A stretch of DNA of 64,000 bases from CAZCTC01 sp964501335 (GCA_964501335.1 CAZCTC010000009.1:102711-166710); one strand, 5' to 3'. Positions 18,257 through 28,276 are shown, numbered from the stretch's first letter. Numbers and translations: made by a program. Notes: generated by a model not told the origin, from the letters alone.

Positions 18257-20522
18257 TCTTCACCACCCACGGGTCCGCCAGCACCGCCGCCTTCGAATAA
18301 TCCACCAGCGGCATCTCCGCCGGCATGACCCAATCCGGCGCCGTCCCCCCCGCCTCATTGAACGTCCCGTCCGGATTCAGCACCAGATCCCCCTCGATCT
18401 CCACCAGAATCCCGCTCTCCGGCAGCATCAACGGCTGCGGCGCCAGCAACACCGCCGCCCCACCGCCCGTCGGCTGCCCCACAATCGTCCCCATCCCCGT
18501 CGTCTTGACCATCAACGCCAGATCGCTGCACGCCGAGAAACACCCCGCATTCGTCAACAGATACAACTTTCCATTGAATCCCGTCCCCACCGGCGCGATC
18601 TCCCGCGTCACCTGAAACGTCCGCCATTGCGCCGGGTCCATCCCCGCCGGAACCGCCGTCTCCGCCATCGACTTAAAATGCATTCCTGCCGTCAACAGCC
18701 CGTTATGCTGTTCCCCCAGCTTGAACAACCAGAAACGCACATGCTGCCGCTCGATCCAATCCCGCCGCACCAGCGCCGTCTCCGTGTACACTAACGGCTC
18801 CTTCAACAACGGAGCCACCACATAATCCATCCACTGCGCCGGATCCCCACCGTCGTTATCCCGCACATCCAGAATCAACGTTTGATAGCGTCCCGCATTC
18901 TGCGCCAGGAATTCCTGAACATTTTTCTTATCCGCTTCCGTAAAATGGAACCCGAACAGCCGCACATATCCCACCTCCGGACTCAACTCCAGCAACCTGA
19001 CATTGGACTCCGTATTGACATTCGGAATCCCCGCCCCCCACGATTGCTTCATACCCGACCGCGCTTCTACCTTACCCGTGAACCGCGTCCCATCCGGCAG
19101 CGCAAACTCCACTGTCCACATCCGCATCCCCTTCCCCGGCGCGACCAACAACAACGCCTGATCCAGATAATAGAAGAGGTACGGCTTCTTCAATGCCGCA
19201 TCGAAATGCAGCCGTTGATGCATCTGCGCCTGCCGCACATAATCATCCACCGGCACCCCGTTCACCGACTCCAACCGCGTCCCCACCGGCAGCGTCGTTC
19301 CCTCGATCTCCGCCGGCGCTCCCAACACATACGCCCCCGCCTGATACAGAATGCTCAAATCCGAATGCGCATTCCAGTTATATTCCCATCGCGACATTTC
19401 CATATAATGCCAATGGCTGGCCCGCGACAACAATTCCCGATATACCCCATAGACATAGCTCACCGCCCACGAATCGGCCAGCTCGGCCCGTTCCGAATCG
19501 ACCAGATTCATATGAACGCCATGCCCCAACTGCGTCAGATACTCCCGCACCACATCAAAATAGGCCTCATCGTCCGCCGTAGCCGCCGCCCGTTGAATAT
19601 ACTCCTCCGCCTGCGCATCGAGATCGTTTAACCCTTTGATCTCCACATTCACATCCCGAAACGCATAGTCCTCCCGCACCCACTGCGTCAGATACCGGAA
19701 CTCCGCCTCCTTCTGCGTCGCAGTCAACGGCGTCCACGACGCCATCCCCTTCCCGTCGTTCCATCCATCCCACACAACCAGCCCCAAGCCAACCAGGGAC
19801 AACAAAATCCATATCGTTTGCGTCTTCCTCGAAACCGGCGGCCGATCATCGACTTCCACAATCCCTCTCGTACTCAACCACAACCCCACACCGCCCACCG
19901 CCAGCAGCACCGCCCCCGTCGCAGCTGAAATCGGCAGCCCCAACGGCAATCCCACCGTCAACGCCGGCGCCACCCCATTCACCAAAAACACCGTCACCCG
20001 CAGCACATGTACCAACCCGGCAACCAGCCAGGTCGCCGCCCATGACCCCGACCGCTGTCGGAGCGCCGTCAACACCACCATCAAAAGGCTGATCGAGACA
20101 ATTCCCCACAGTTTCAGAACCAAGCTCAAATACACCGCTCCGTAAAGAACGCTGCCCACCCCCATAAACCATACCCACGTCTTTGACGGCGCCATCCACA
20201 CCGCATCGAATAAATATAACGTCACACAAAACGGCACAAATACTCCCACAATCAGAAAAACCGCCCCTCCCACAACCAGGTTCTGCGGATAACCTTCCCA
20301 TATTCGCAAAATGGGATACCCCAGATACCCCGAAAGATCGATCCACGTCATCAACAACCACATTCCCATCCCGATCAGCAGACAGCTCAACACCGCCCCC
20401 GCCTTCAACGACGGCCTGCGAATCGCCCGCGACTGCTTGGACCACTCCTCCGAAATCAACCAGATCAAAAACAGACAAAAAACCAGCGTCATACCGGCAT
20501 AAACAATCGACCACGAATACAC
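18237..20522 (-). CDS. Membrane-anchored S41-family peptidase
   Basis: A 761-aa protein with about eight membrane helices in residues 1-270 and a C-terminal S41 (tail-specific protease type) domain at about 480-740. The probable nucleophile is Ser663 in NAGCFSACSD. The GQPTGGG that follows lacks the lysine of C-terminal-processing (S41A) enzymes, so it is closer to S41B/tricorn-like members that use other catalytic residues; activity is not assured. The region 285-470 may contain a PDZ-like element. The start codon is GTG (20522-20520), six bases after AAAGGAG; no better ATG was found. The C-terminus VDSSK-stop is encoded by the GTAGACAG-type repeat. It is flanked by repeats on both sides and not obviously in an operon. 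Its substrate is unknown. Confidence 0.85.
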   Translation of the reverse strand: MYSWSIVYAGMTLVFCLFLIWLISEEWSKQSRAIRRPSLKAGAVLSCLLIGMGMWLLMTWIDLSGYLGYPILRIWEGYPQNLVVGGAVFLIVGVFVPFCVTLYLFDAVWMAPSKTWVWFMGVGSVLYGAVYLSLVLKLWGIVSISLLMVVLTALRQRSGSWAATWLVAGLVHVLRVTVFLVNGVAPALTVGLPLGLPISAATGAVLLAVGGVGLWLSTRGIVEVDDRPPVSRKTQTIWILLSLVGLGLVVWDGWNDGKGMASWTPLTATQKEAEFRYLTQWVREDYAFRDVNVEIKGLNDLDAQAEEYIQRAAATADDEAYFDVVREYLTQLGHGVHMNLVDSERAELADSWAVSYVYGVYRELLSRASHWHYMEMSRWEYNWNAHSDLSILYQAGAYVLGAPAEIEGTTLPVGTRLESVNGVPVDDYVRQAQMHQRLHFDAALKKPYLFYYLDQALLLVAPGKGMRMWTVEFALPDGTRFTGKVEARSGMKQSWGAGIPNVNTESNVRLLELSPEVGYVRLFGFHFTEADKKNVQEFLAQNAGRYQTLILDVRDNDGGDPAQWMDYVVAPLLKEPLVYTETALVRRDWIERQHVRFWLFKLGEQHNGLLTAGMHFKSMAETAVPAGMDPAQWRTFQVTREIAPVGTGFNGKLYLLTNAGCFSACSDLALMVKTTGMGTIVGQPTGGGAAVLLAPQPLMLPESGILVEIEGDLVLNPDGTFNEAGGTAPDWVMPAEMPLVDYSKAAVLADPWVVKIVDSSK

Positions 20523-20640
20523 GATGCACTCCTTTCAAAATTCCGATCCCACCGCACCCGCCCCAACACCACCCCCGTAGGGGCGACCTTCATGGTCGTC
20601 CCCTGCAAAAGCCGTCTGACCTCAAAATAACTGCGAATCT

Positions 20641-20715
20641 TTAACGCAGAGAAACGCAGAAAAAGCTTTGTTTTTCTGGACTCTGCGTCTCTGCATCTTT
20701 GCGTCTCTGCGTTGA
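20641..20715. repeat. Inverted pair of CGCAGAG-type repeats
   Basis: The left part reads AACGCAGAGAAACGCAG and the right part reads its approximate complement, CTGCGTCTCTGC and TTTGCGTCTCTGCGTT. This is the only copy of the family arranged head to head; all others run in one direction. Confidence 0.75.
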
Positions 20716-20732
20716 ATCTGATTGTTTATTCA

Positions 20733-20770
20733 GGGGGATTGGCGCGCCTCAGAATGTGCGCCAATCCCCC
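20733..20770. repeat. CAGA-loop hairpin, imperfect 17-bp stem
   Basis: Left arm 20733-20749, loop CAGA 20750-20753, right arm 20754-20770, with one mismatch and one G-T pair near the loop. Confidence 0.8.
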
Positions 20771-20814
20771 TTCCCATCTTTACTTCTTTGTCCCCTCGGC
20801 TTACCGAATCCTCT

Positions 20815-20925
20815 GAGCCCCTCCCCCTCATCCCACCGCCGGCCACGCATCCTCACCCAAAAATCACCTGAAAGCGCGCTTCATCGATACAACTGCATGG
20901 GGGAGGGGTTGGGGAGAGGGCCTAA
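20815..20925. repeat. CCCTCCCC...GGGGAGGGG terminal-inverted-repeat element
   Basis: Imperfect inverted ends (CCCCTCCCCCTCATCCC at left, GGGGGAGGGGTTGGGGAGAGGG at right) enclose about 75 bp of unrelated sequence with no coding potential. Two relatives lie at 28719-28822 and 28886-29038. The ends resemble a repeat seen in many Chloroflexota and cyanobacterial genomes. Confidence 0.65.
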
Positions 20926-21241
20926 ACGCCAATCCCCCTTTTTCGTTTTCCTTCCCTGTGTTCTCTACGGCCTCTACAGTAAAATCTTTGTTAACGCGCA
21001 GAACTTCTGGAATCAAGGGCGGCCACATCGGGCCGCCCCTACAACAAGGCCCTCCGATGTAGGGGCGCCCCTGCGTGGGCGCCCTCAACAAGCCTTATAA
21101 AACTATGTCTGTTAAAACGTTCTCTGTGGGAAAATCTCTTTCCCATCCCTCCGAAAAATTAAAAACTCTTCTCCTCCCCTCTTCTCTGTGCCCTCTGGGT
21201 CTCTGTGGTGAAACCTCTTCTTCTTCCGCGCTGTCTATCGT

Positions 21242-24200
21242 CTACTTTCCCCCATCCGCTTCCCCCTCCACCACAAATAAACTCCCCCCGCTCCGCCCAA
21301 ACACATCCGGGAAATACATCTCCGCTCCCACCACCGGCAGGACCCGGAACTCGCCCGCCACCCCGCACCGCAACTGATACGCATACTCATACGTCCCCCG
21401 CGACAGATACCGCGCAAACAACACCACCTTCTCATCCCGCAGCTCTGAATGCGAGTACCACCGCGACCACCACCACCCGCTCTCCGTCGCCGGCGCGACC
21501 GCCCCTTCCGACGGCAACGCCGCCGTCGTCTTCAAACTCACATCCACCGCCTCACATCCCGCCGGCAGCGGATCTTCAATCAATACATAATAGAGATCCT
21601 CCGGCACCACCACCGTCAGCCGGGCCTGAACCACCTCCCCCACCGCCGCCGACGTGATCGGTTGATCGGGCGCTTCCAGCGCGCTGTACCGCCGCGCCAG
21701 AATCAGCCCCCGGTTCAGCGCCGCAATCGACTCCGCCGGCACATAGGTCCGCAGCGACGCCTCGTAATAGAGCATCCCCTCGCCCTTCTCCCGCCCGATC
21801 ACCAGCTGGTTCGCCGTCCCCGTGACCAGATCCGCCACCGCCACCGTAACCACCTGCGACGTCGCCAGCGTCTCCGGCGACATCTGCCCGTTCAACAACA
21901 TCGCCTCGTTCAGCACCACCCCATATTGATAGTTCCCCTTCATCTCGCCGCTGGACTCCATCACCGCCGCCAGCGCCAGCAACGACCAGCCCGTCTCCTG
22001 CGTCGTCCGCCAGATCCCCTCCCGGCGCGCCGCCACCAGCCAGCGCGTCCCATTGGCAACCAGCTCGCTCTCCGGCTGCAACGCGGCCAGCGCCCACACC
22101 ACCACCGCCGTCGTCCGGATATCCGTCGTCATATTCCACACATCCGGCGCCGGCGACTCCCAATGCGCCCCCGTCGCGCTCAACAACGCCTCGCCCAACA
22201 GATCGCTTAACAGCGTGTCGATCCGCGTCTTCTCATTCGGATCGAACAACTGCAAGGCCCGCGCCAGCCATGCCTTCCCCGCCGATGAAAGCTGCTCCCG
22301 CGCCTCATACAAATTAATCAAGATGCCCAAACTACAACGACAACTGGAAATATAAGTCGCGGCTTCAGCCAGCACATACGACTCATAAGCCAGCCGGTCA
22401 GCCTTCCAATACGCATCGAGCTCCGAAACCGAATCCAGATGCCCCTGCACATAGCCCGCAGCCCGCTCCATAACCTGGGAATCGACCTCAAAACCCGAAC
22501 GTTTTGCCTCTACCAACCCCTGCAGGGCATACGTCGTAATAAAGGTATCCGCCTGATCCTGCGCCCACCAGCCCCAGCCGCCGTCAGCCTTCTGCGTCGC
22601 ATAGAGCCGCTGCAAGGCGATCTGCACCTGCTCGTCCAGTTGCGCCTTCAACTCCGACCGCCCCGGATAATTCTCATCCAGCACCCGATAAGCAACCAGA
22701 TTCGGCAGGAACCGGCTCACCGTCTGCTCCGTACACTCATACGGATAATGCTTCAGATACGAAAGCCCCTCCCATGTCGCCGCCGTCAGCGAACCCTCCA
22801 GCCGCACGGTCAATTCACCCTGCGTCTCATCCAGCCGCTCCGGCAAAGCAATCAACTCCAACCGGCTGCCGTTCTCGCCCAACCGGCCCCCTGTCGCCAC
22901 CACCTCCGGCGTGCTGAAACGATAGATCGGCAGCCGATCTTCCCGCGCATCCGCCAGCGGCTTCACCCCGCCGCTCCGCGCGCTCGTCTTGATCACCGCT
23001 TCAGCCGCGTCCAATACAACCGCCGGCCAGAAAAGCTGCGCCTGCGCCGCCGGCCCCAGCGTCACCGACTGCTCCGCCGGTACCTGCAACCTCAGCCCCT
23101 GCGCTTCAATCCTCGCCGTAATCTCCCGCGTCATCGGCGAATTGTTCCGCACCACCGTCGCCAACCGCACCTCATCCCCCACCGTCAGGAAACGCGGCAG
23201 CATCGGCCGCACCAGCAGCTCCAGCGTGCTGAGGATATCCACATCCTGCCATCCCACCCGCGCATCTTCGGTCACAGCCCTCGCCTGCAATCTCCAGGTC
23301 GTCAGATTATCCGGCAGCGTCACCGTCACTTGCGCCCGGCCGTCCTTATCCGTCCGCACCGTCGCATTCCAGTACGCCGTATCGCGGAAATCTCCCCGCA
23401 CCATACCCTCGTCTTCACCGCCGCCGCCGCCCTTCGCCAGCGGCGCCAGCTCCTGATTCAACGGCTCCATCGCCACCGCCAGCGCCGCCGCCGTCGACAC
23501 CTTCAAAGTGCGGCGATACCAGAACGTATTCAACAAATTCGGCCCCTGATCATCCCCCAGCGCCAGCGCCGCCAGGTCCGCCAGCCGCAGCGAAAGCTCC
23601 ACTTCCACCGGTTTACCCGCCGCATCCGTCACCGATATATCGTACGTCACCTTTTGCCGCGGCGCATAACGTTCGCCCGCCGCCATATCCTTATCCGGCG
23701 TCAGCGTAATCACCAACCGCTTGTCCGCCACTGAAACCGGCAGGTTGATCAGCCCCATCTTAAAGCCTGCCCATCCTTCAGCAGAATTCTCCGCGCCGTT
23801 GATCATCACCACCGAGACAAAGAAATTCGGCTGAAGATCCGCCGTGATCGGCACCCGCACCACCGTACTGTTCGTCTCCAGCGTCAGCACCCGCGTCTCC
23901 AGAATATTGCCCCGCTCCACCGTCATCAACGCATGCACCGTCCCGCTGTATGGCGAGGGAATCATAATCTCCGCCACATCCCCCACCTCATATTCCCGCT
24001 TGTCCGCAATCAGCGTAATCCGGTTGTTGTTCTCCTGCTTCCACGAAACAAAATCATCGCCGCCCCACACCCATAGATAGGTGCTCGCCGCAATTTGATG
24101 CCCCAACCGATCCCGCCCCGAAACCCGCACACGGTAACTCCCCGCCTTCGCCGGGATGAAAGCCGCCGTCGCCTTCCCATCCGCCCCGGTCGTCGCCGTC

Positions 24201-27200
24201 GTCGTGAAGACGGCCTGATCGCGCGACTCCGACGCCCAATAAAACTTCCCGTCATCCGACTTGCGCTGCACATTAAGCCACTGGTGCTCCATAAAAACCA
24301 CCGTCAGTTCCACCCCTCCCGCCGGCTTGACCACGGCCCCAGGCACCTCCGGCGTCCCCACCGTCAAAATATCCACCCGCTTCTCTTTCCCTACCGGCGC
24401 CAGATAGCCCTGCGGCGCCACCCCCACATAGAACTCCCCTTGATGCACCAACACGCTCGACCGTCCGCCCACCGCCTGCCCGGTCTCATCCGTCACCTCC
24501 ACCACAATCGAAAACTGCTGGCTGCTCAACGCCTCGCCCAGATCGGCCGGTATCTGAAAAGTCAACTTACCTTCCGCATCCAGCTTCCCCGCACCTCGAG
24601 CCGCAATCTTCGAATCGCCGCCCGACTCCAAATCGTCGCCCCACACCTCCGACTCATCCGTCCAGTCATACCATGGACAGCGTGAGCCGGGTGGACAGCT
24701 GTAGCTGAACCCGTACGGATTCCGCGCCACCTCCCACTTCACCCGCGCCCCCGCTACCGCCCCGCCCGAATAATAGCGCGCCGCCAGCGTCGCCGTGATC
24801 GTCTCCCCATTGATATAAGTCGGTCGGTCCGTCGTCAACTCCACCTGAAATTCCGGCTTCCGATATTCCGCTACATAGAAATAGAAACTCTGCAACGGAC
24901 TGTAACTCTCAAATTCAAAGACCGGCCGCATCTCGATCCGGTACATCCCCAACGGCGCCTCGCTGTCCAGCGCAAATTCACTCGCCACCGAGCCCCAATC
25001 GTTCATCTCCAGTGTCCCGGTATAGAACACCTTCCCCTGGGGATCCTGAACCGAAATAAACACATAGCGGATATTGCCCGGCACGCTGTAATGAGCATCG
25101 TCCTCAGACCGCACAATCCCCTTAAAATAGACCGTCTGGCCCGGCCGATAGACCGGCCGATCCGTATAGAGCGCCCCCACAAACGGCCAGTCCTCCCCAT
25201 AGTTCCGGCTCACCCCGAAATTCCACGGGCGAATCCCCGAATCCCAGCCGGGCAGCGTCACGGCAAAATCGTCTTCCCCCGGCGTCCCACTGCTCACCGC
25301 AATCACCTCTCCCTCCGTGGCGCTTTGATAAACGCCGTCGGCTCCCGTCACTCCGGTGACATTCAAATACGGCAAACTCCTCGTAAACAACTTCACCGGA
25401 ATCCCCGCCGCCGGTTTTCCCGTCGCATAATCCGTCGCCCAGACCAGCGACTCATCTTCAGTCTGCTTCAATACCAGATTCACCCGCGATTTGATAAACC
25501 CGTAGGACACCAGCTCCTTGCCCTTCAACTCCGGAGCCGTCATCCGCAGACAATAAATCCCCGGCGGCAGCACCGCCGCCGCCTCATCTTCCAAATCCAC
25601 TTTGATCAATGCTGAGAGGTTGCGCCGCACATCCACCGGCTGCGTCCATTCACGCACCAGATCCTGCCGGGTAGGGCCATAAGTAGTCCAGTTAACCCAT
25701 CCCGAATCATTGGAGTAGAGAGCCGCCAGCGTATCCACCGATACCCGATAAAGCGCCACCTCCAGCCCCGAAACATTTCGTACCCGCGCATACAGCAGCG
25801 CCCGTTGATACCCGTTGAAGAACATCGTCTCCGATGTTGTCTGAAGTTCCAGCTGCGCCGGCAAGTCGCCCGTCGTAAAACGCACTGTCGGCGGCTTCCC
25901 CAACGGCGCCCCATAGCGCTCCGGAGCCCCCGCATCCACCACCACCTGGTAATTCGCCGCCGGCTGCATATAGAAATACAGCATGGCCTCCGTCCCTTCC
26001 CAGTTCCAATACACCCGCAACTTCTCTGGCTCCGGCGTAATATGTAAATACTGCGTAAAAACCTTCGTATCCATCGGGCTGGCAAACCGCAGCCTCACCC
26101 CACTTCCACTCGGATCGACTCCCGTAGCGCCGTTCGCGGGCTCACTACCCACCAGACCGGGCTCCGGCACCACAGTAAACCGCCCGCTGTATGACGCCTC
26201 CAACGGATACCCGCTGAGAGACTTCGCCCCCGTACCGATCGTCAACTGCACCACCGCCCCCCGCGGCAGCAACTCCACCGGTTTGATCGTCAACGTCTCC
26301 GACGCCACCGCCGTCGCCCCGCCGCTCCAGCTCAACTCCGCTTCAGCCGGCACTCCCTCCACCATCAGGAATAAATTCTGCGCCACACTCTCATGAGCCA
26401 TCGGCTGATTAAAGGTCACCGAAATAGTCCCCGCCGGCGGAAACAACGCATAACCGCTTTCCGGCTTGCTCTTCACCACCGCCGGCCGGATCGTGCTGAA
26501 CGACCAGACATAATCCTCCGCCAATACCCCGCCCGTCGTATCCGTCAATCCCCCCGAAATCCGCACCGTATAATCCATCGAAGGTGTCAATCCCCCGGTC
26601 GGCGTAAACACATAGATCGACGTATTCACCCACCGCCCCGTCCCCGCCACCGCCGGCTCGATCGTCAACGGCGACGGCAGCTTCGCCTGATCCTCCACCC
26701 CCACCAACGGCACCACCGGCCGATTGAAGACCACCAGCAGCGAAGTCGTAGCATTCACACCCACCGCCCCCGCCGCCGGCGAGACCTGCGTCACCGTCAG
26801 ATAGCCCACCGTCGCAAAATCAAAGGCCACCCGATCCGCCAGCGCCTTCCCTCGCGTACTCAACGCCGCCGTCTCCAGCGCCACCCGATAGCGCATCCCC
26901 CGCGCCAGCGGCTCCGCCGGAGTGAAATCCACCGTCTGATCGTCCACCCAATTCAACTTCCCCTTCACCGTCGGCGTAATCGTCCACGCCGCCTCCACAC
27001 TCTTCCGATCCATCGGTTGATCGAACGTCAACCGCACCGGCTCCGCCAGCGGCTGCTCGGCCCCCGGCGCCGGCGTCCGCTCCACCAGCCGCGGCGCCGG
27101 ATACTCCGCCTTCGCCCCCCACTCCGGCGTCGCCGTCGGCTGCACCTCAACCTGACACGCATTGCTGACCAGCATCACCAACAACATCCCCAAAGCCATC

Positions 27201-27226
27201 GCCCGTCGCTTCCAGCTCACCCGCAT
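21242..27226 (-). CDS. Bacterial alpha-2-macroglobulin lipoprotein, array copy 1 (A2M-1)
   Basis: A 1994-aa secreted protease-trapping protein. The lipoprotein-type signal ends ...VMLVSNAC; SNA before the Cys is not the classic LxG but fits a relaxed lipobox. Four Big_5-like Ig domains (to about 510) precede macroglobulin domains. MG2 carries RPVYRPGQTVYFK (about 692), and a C-x5-C-PWYDW motif lies near 846. A Gly-rich bait-like linker (AKGGGGGE, about 1267) comes just before DTAYWNATVRT. Cys1498 in CTEQ forms the thioester in the helical TED domain; a receptor-like C-terminal domain has PAGCEAVD. Two adjacent ATGs (27229, 27226) follow AAGGAGG; the second is seven bases away and is chosen. 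The stop TAG comes from a GTAGACAG-type repeat. It is separated from A2M-2 by a plus-strand gene. Confidence 0.95.
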   Translation of the reverse strand: MRVSWKRRAMALGMLLVMLVSNACQVEVQPTATPEWGAKAEYPAPRLVERTPAPGAEQPLAEPVRLTFDQPMDRKSVEAAWTITPTVKGKLNWVDDQTVDFTPAEPLARGMRYRVALETAALSTRGKALADRVAFDFATVGYLTVTQVSPAAGAVGVNATTSLLVVFNRPVVPLVGVEDQAKLPSPLTIEPAVAGTGRWVNTSIYVFTPTGGLTPSMDYTVRISGGLTDTTGGVLAEDYVWSFSTIRPAVVKSKPESGYALFPPAGTISVTFNQPMAHESVAQNLFLMVEGVPAEAELSWSGGATAVASETLTIKPVELLPRGAVVQLTIGTGAKSLSGYPLEASYSGRFTVVPEPGLVGSEPANGATGVDPSGSGVRLRFASPMDTKVFTQYLHITPEPEKLRVYWNWEGTEAMLYFYMQPAANYQVVVDAGAPERYGAPLGKPPTVRFTTGDLPAQLELQTTSETMFFNGYQRALLYARVRNVSGLEVALYRVSVDTLAALYSNDSGWVNWTTYGPTRQDLVREWTQPVDVRRNLSALIKVDLEDEAAAVLPPGIYCLRMTAPELKGKELVSYGFIKSRVNLVLKQTEDESLVWATDYATGKPAAGIPVKLFTRSLPYLNVTGVTGADGVYQSATEGEVIAVSSGTPGEDDFAVTLPGWDSGIRPWNFGVSRNYGEDWPFVGALYTDRPVYRPGQTVYFKGIVRSEDDAHYSVPGNIRYVFISVQDPQGKVFYTGTLEMNDWGSVASEFALDSEAPLGMYRIEMRPVFEFESYSPLQSFYFYVAEYRKPEFQVELTTDRPTYINGETITATLAARYYSGGAVAGARVKWEVARNPYGFSYSCPPGSRCPWYDWTDESEVWGDDLESGGDSKIAARGAGKLDAEGKLTFQIPADLGEALSSQQFSIVVEVTDETGQAVGGRSSVLVHQGEFYVGVAPQGYLAPVGKEKRVDILTVGTPEVPGAVVKPAGGVELTVVFMEHQWLNVQRKSDDGKFYWASESRDQAVFTTTATTGADGKATAAFIPAKAGSYRVRVSGRDRLGHQIAASTYLWVWGGDDFVSWKQENNNRITLIADKREYEVGDVAEIMIPSPYSGTVHALMTVERGNILETRVLTLETNSTVVRVPITADLQPNFFVSVVMINGAENSAEGWAGFKMGLINLPVSVADKRLVITLTPDKDMAAGERYAPRQKVTYDISVTDAAGKPVEVELSLRLADLAALALGDDQGPNLLNTFWYRRTLKVSTAAALAVAMEPLNQELAPLAKGGGGGEDEGMVRGDFRDTAYWNATVRTDKDGRAQVTVTLPDNLTTWRLQARAVTEDARVGWQDVDILSTLELLVRPMLPRFLTVGDEVRLATVVRNNSPMTREITARIEAQGLRLQVPAEQSVTLGPAAQAQLFWPAVVLDAAEAVIKTSARSGGVKPLADAREDRLPIYRFSTPEVVATGGRLGENGSRLELIALPERLDETQGELTVRLEGSLTAATWEGLSYLKHYPYECTEQTVSRFLPNLVAYRVLDENYPGRSELKAQLDEQVQIALQRLYATQKADGGWGWWAQDQADTFITTYALQGLVEAKRSGFEVDSQVMERAAGYVQGHLDSVSELDAYWKADRLAYESYVLAEAATYISSCRCSLGILINLYEAREQLSSAGKAWLARALQLFDPNEKTRIDTLLSDLLGEALLSATGAHWESPAPDVWNMTTDIRTTAVVVWALAALQPESELVANGTRWLVAARREGIWRTTQETGWSLLALAAVMESSGEMKGNYQYGVVLNEAMLLNGQMSPETLATSQVVTVAVADLVTGTANQLVIGREKGEGMLYYEASLRTYVPAESIAALNRGLILARRYSALEAPDQPITSAAVGEVVQARLTVVVPEDLYYVLIEDPLPAGCEAVDVSLKTTAALPSEGAVAPATESGWWWSRWYSHSELRDEKVVLFARYLSRGTYEYAYQLRCGVAGEFRVLPVVGAEMYFPDVFGRSGGSLFVVEGEADGGK

Positions 27227-27368
27227 CATCGCTCCTCCTTTTAAACTACAGGGGAAAATGTACGTTTTCATAGCTTCACAAGCAACAACCACAAAAATAC
27301 CCGGCTTTTTTATCATGCAAACCTTCTGCCTCAAGTATAGCCCGATCGAATTCTCTGCACAAATCACC

Positions 27369-27477
27369 CAAAGAGGGAAAGAAAAAGCCCATTTTTTCGC
27401 GCGCCGCAGACGGCGCGCGAAAAAATGAACAAAAAAATTCTCTCTCCCCATCCTACGCGACGCATCTTACGGAGAAA
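27369..27477 (-). repeat. Class A hairpin element, copy E2 (inverted)
   Basis: On the minus strand: CCGTAAGATGCGTCGCG, AGGATGGGGAGAGAG, a T-run ending in TTGTT, then the hairpin. The hairpin is 27390-27427: 17-bp perfect stem CAT...ATG, plus-strand loop CAGA (27407-27410). The stem is identical to that at 54845-54882, although the flanks of the two differ. Confidence 0.85.
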
Positions 27478-27486
27478 ACAACCCTG

Positions 27487-27694
27487 TTCCTGTCTGCTGT
27501 CTACTTTCTACTGTCTACTTTTAATCATATTTACTTTTTTAAAATATCATTTATATTAATAATAAGCTGCCTGAGTTGCTGCCCACCCTGCACTCACCTG
27601 CAATCAAAGATCCACCATTGAATCAAAAAAAACGCCCATCCAGACAACACCGCACTCGCGCTGTCTATCGTCTGCTTTCTACTATCTACTCATC
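27487..27694. repeat. Two GTAGACAG-type repeats
   Basis: Copies at 27487-27523 and 27659-27694 read on the minus strand as strings of GTAGACAGTAGAAAGTAGACAG. Neither overlaps a called gene, unlike the copies at five gene ends. Confidence 0.8.
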
Positions 27695-27747
27695 CAGGGA
27701 GCAACCCGGGTTATTGATCCCTTTAGTTTAATTATCTGGAGGTAGAA

Positions 27748-28245
27748 ATGACTCCCAATCGTATATCGGCCGTGCTCACAGATATCGACCGCGCAGCGGT
27801 CATGGAAGCAATAAACACAATCAAATTAAAGCTCCCCTTCTTGATTCCTCTCACTCCCGAAGATCGTAAAAACCTTTCCAAAATGGGCGATAAAAGCCGC
27901 GCCTTCGTCCTCAAAAGCATCGAAATCGCCCAACAAAATCCCACTATGATTCCCCAAACCTTCAACACCGAAGAACTGAGGCGCGACATCGAACTCTACG
28001 AAGCCCTCCAACCCCTCATCCTCGCCGTCAACCAGCTTCACGAACTCTTGCTCACCACCAACATGATGGTCGGCAGTCAGGCCTACACAGGCGCACGCAC
28101 CGTCTATCACTACGCCCAATCCGCCGGCAACGTCGTCGCCGTTCAAGCGCTGAAAGAAGCCATGGGCCAACGCTTCAACCGCCGTAACAAATCCAACACC
28201 GCCGCCGCCAAAGCAAAGAAACCCGACTCCGAATCAAAGGAATAA
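27748..28245 (+). CDS. Conserved-looking protein of unknown function
   Basis: A 165-aa protein that I do not recognise. CTGGAGGT lies six bases before the ATG, a good initiation site. It is predicted mostly helical, with no signal peptide or membrane helix. A hydrophobic central helix (LQPLILAVNQLHELLL, about 90-106) is followed by a Tyr-rich segment (about 113-122) and a charged, low-complexity tail (NRRNKSNTAAAKAKK, then PDSESKE). The central helix may mediate oligomerisation. It is the only plus-strand gene inside the A2M array and has no operon partner. Codon usage looks coding (GCC, CGC, ATC rich), and the start fits, so it is probably real. Confidence 0.75.
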   Translation: MTPNRISAVLTDIDRAAVMEAINTIKLKLPFLIPLTPEDRKNLSKMGDKSRAFVLKSIEIAQQNPTMIPQTFNTEELRRDIELYEALQPLILAVNQLHELLLTTNMMVGSQAYTGARTVYHYAQSAGNVVAVQALKEAMGQRFNRRNKSNTAAAKAKKPDSESKE

Positions 28246-28276
28246 CGCAGCAATAACAGGGTTGGTTCCATCTATT

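Larger units (their letters stand above)
20523..21241. other. Repeat-filled intergenic region upstream of the S41 peptidase gene
   Basis: No supportable gene in these 719 bp. From left to right: a REP-like palindrome (20577-20604); an inverted pair of ACGCAGAG repeats (20641-20715); a CAGA-loop hairpin (20733-20770); a CCCTCCCCCTCATCCC...GGGGAGGGGTTGGGG element (about 20815-20925); two REP-like palindromes in opposite orientation (21016-21042, 21058-21085); a CACAGAG-type repeat (21168-21212); and a GTAGACAG-type repeat (21231-21252) that ends the A2M-1 gene. Short frames on both strands translate only these repeats. Confidence 0.75.
27230..27747. other. Divergent intergenic region between A2M-1 and the 165-aa gene
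   Basis: No gene in about 518 bp. It contains the inverted class A element E2 (27369-27477), GTAGACAG-type repeats at 27487-27523 and 27659-27694, and an AT-rich stretch (27522-27570) that could hold promoters. Confidence 0.6.

Noticed and set aside
27227..27451. Extended N-terminus for A2M-1 (and similar upstream extensions of A2M-2 and A2M-5)
   Set aside because: The extensions run through intergenic sequence, in A2M-1 through a hairpin element, and would bury the lipoprotein signal. Good ribosome sites lie at the internal starts.
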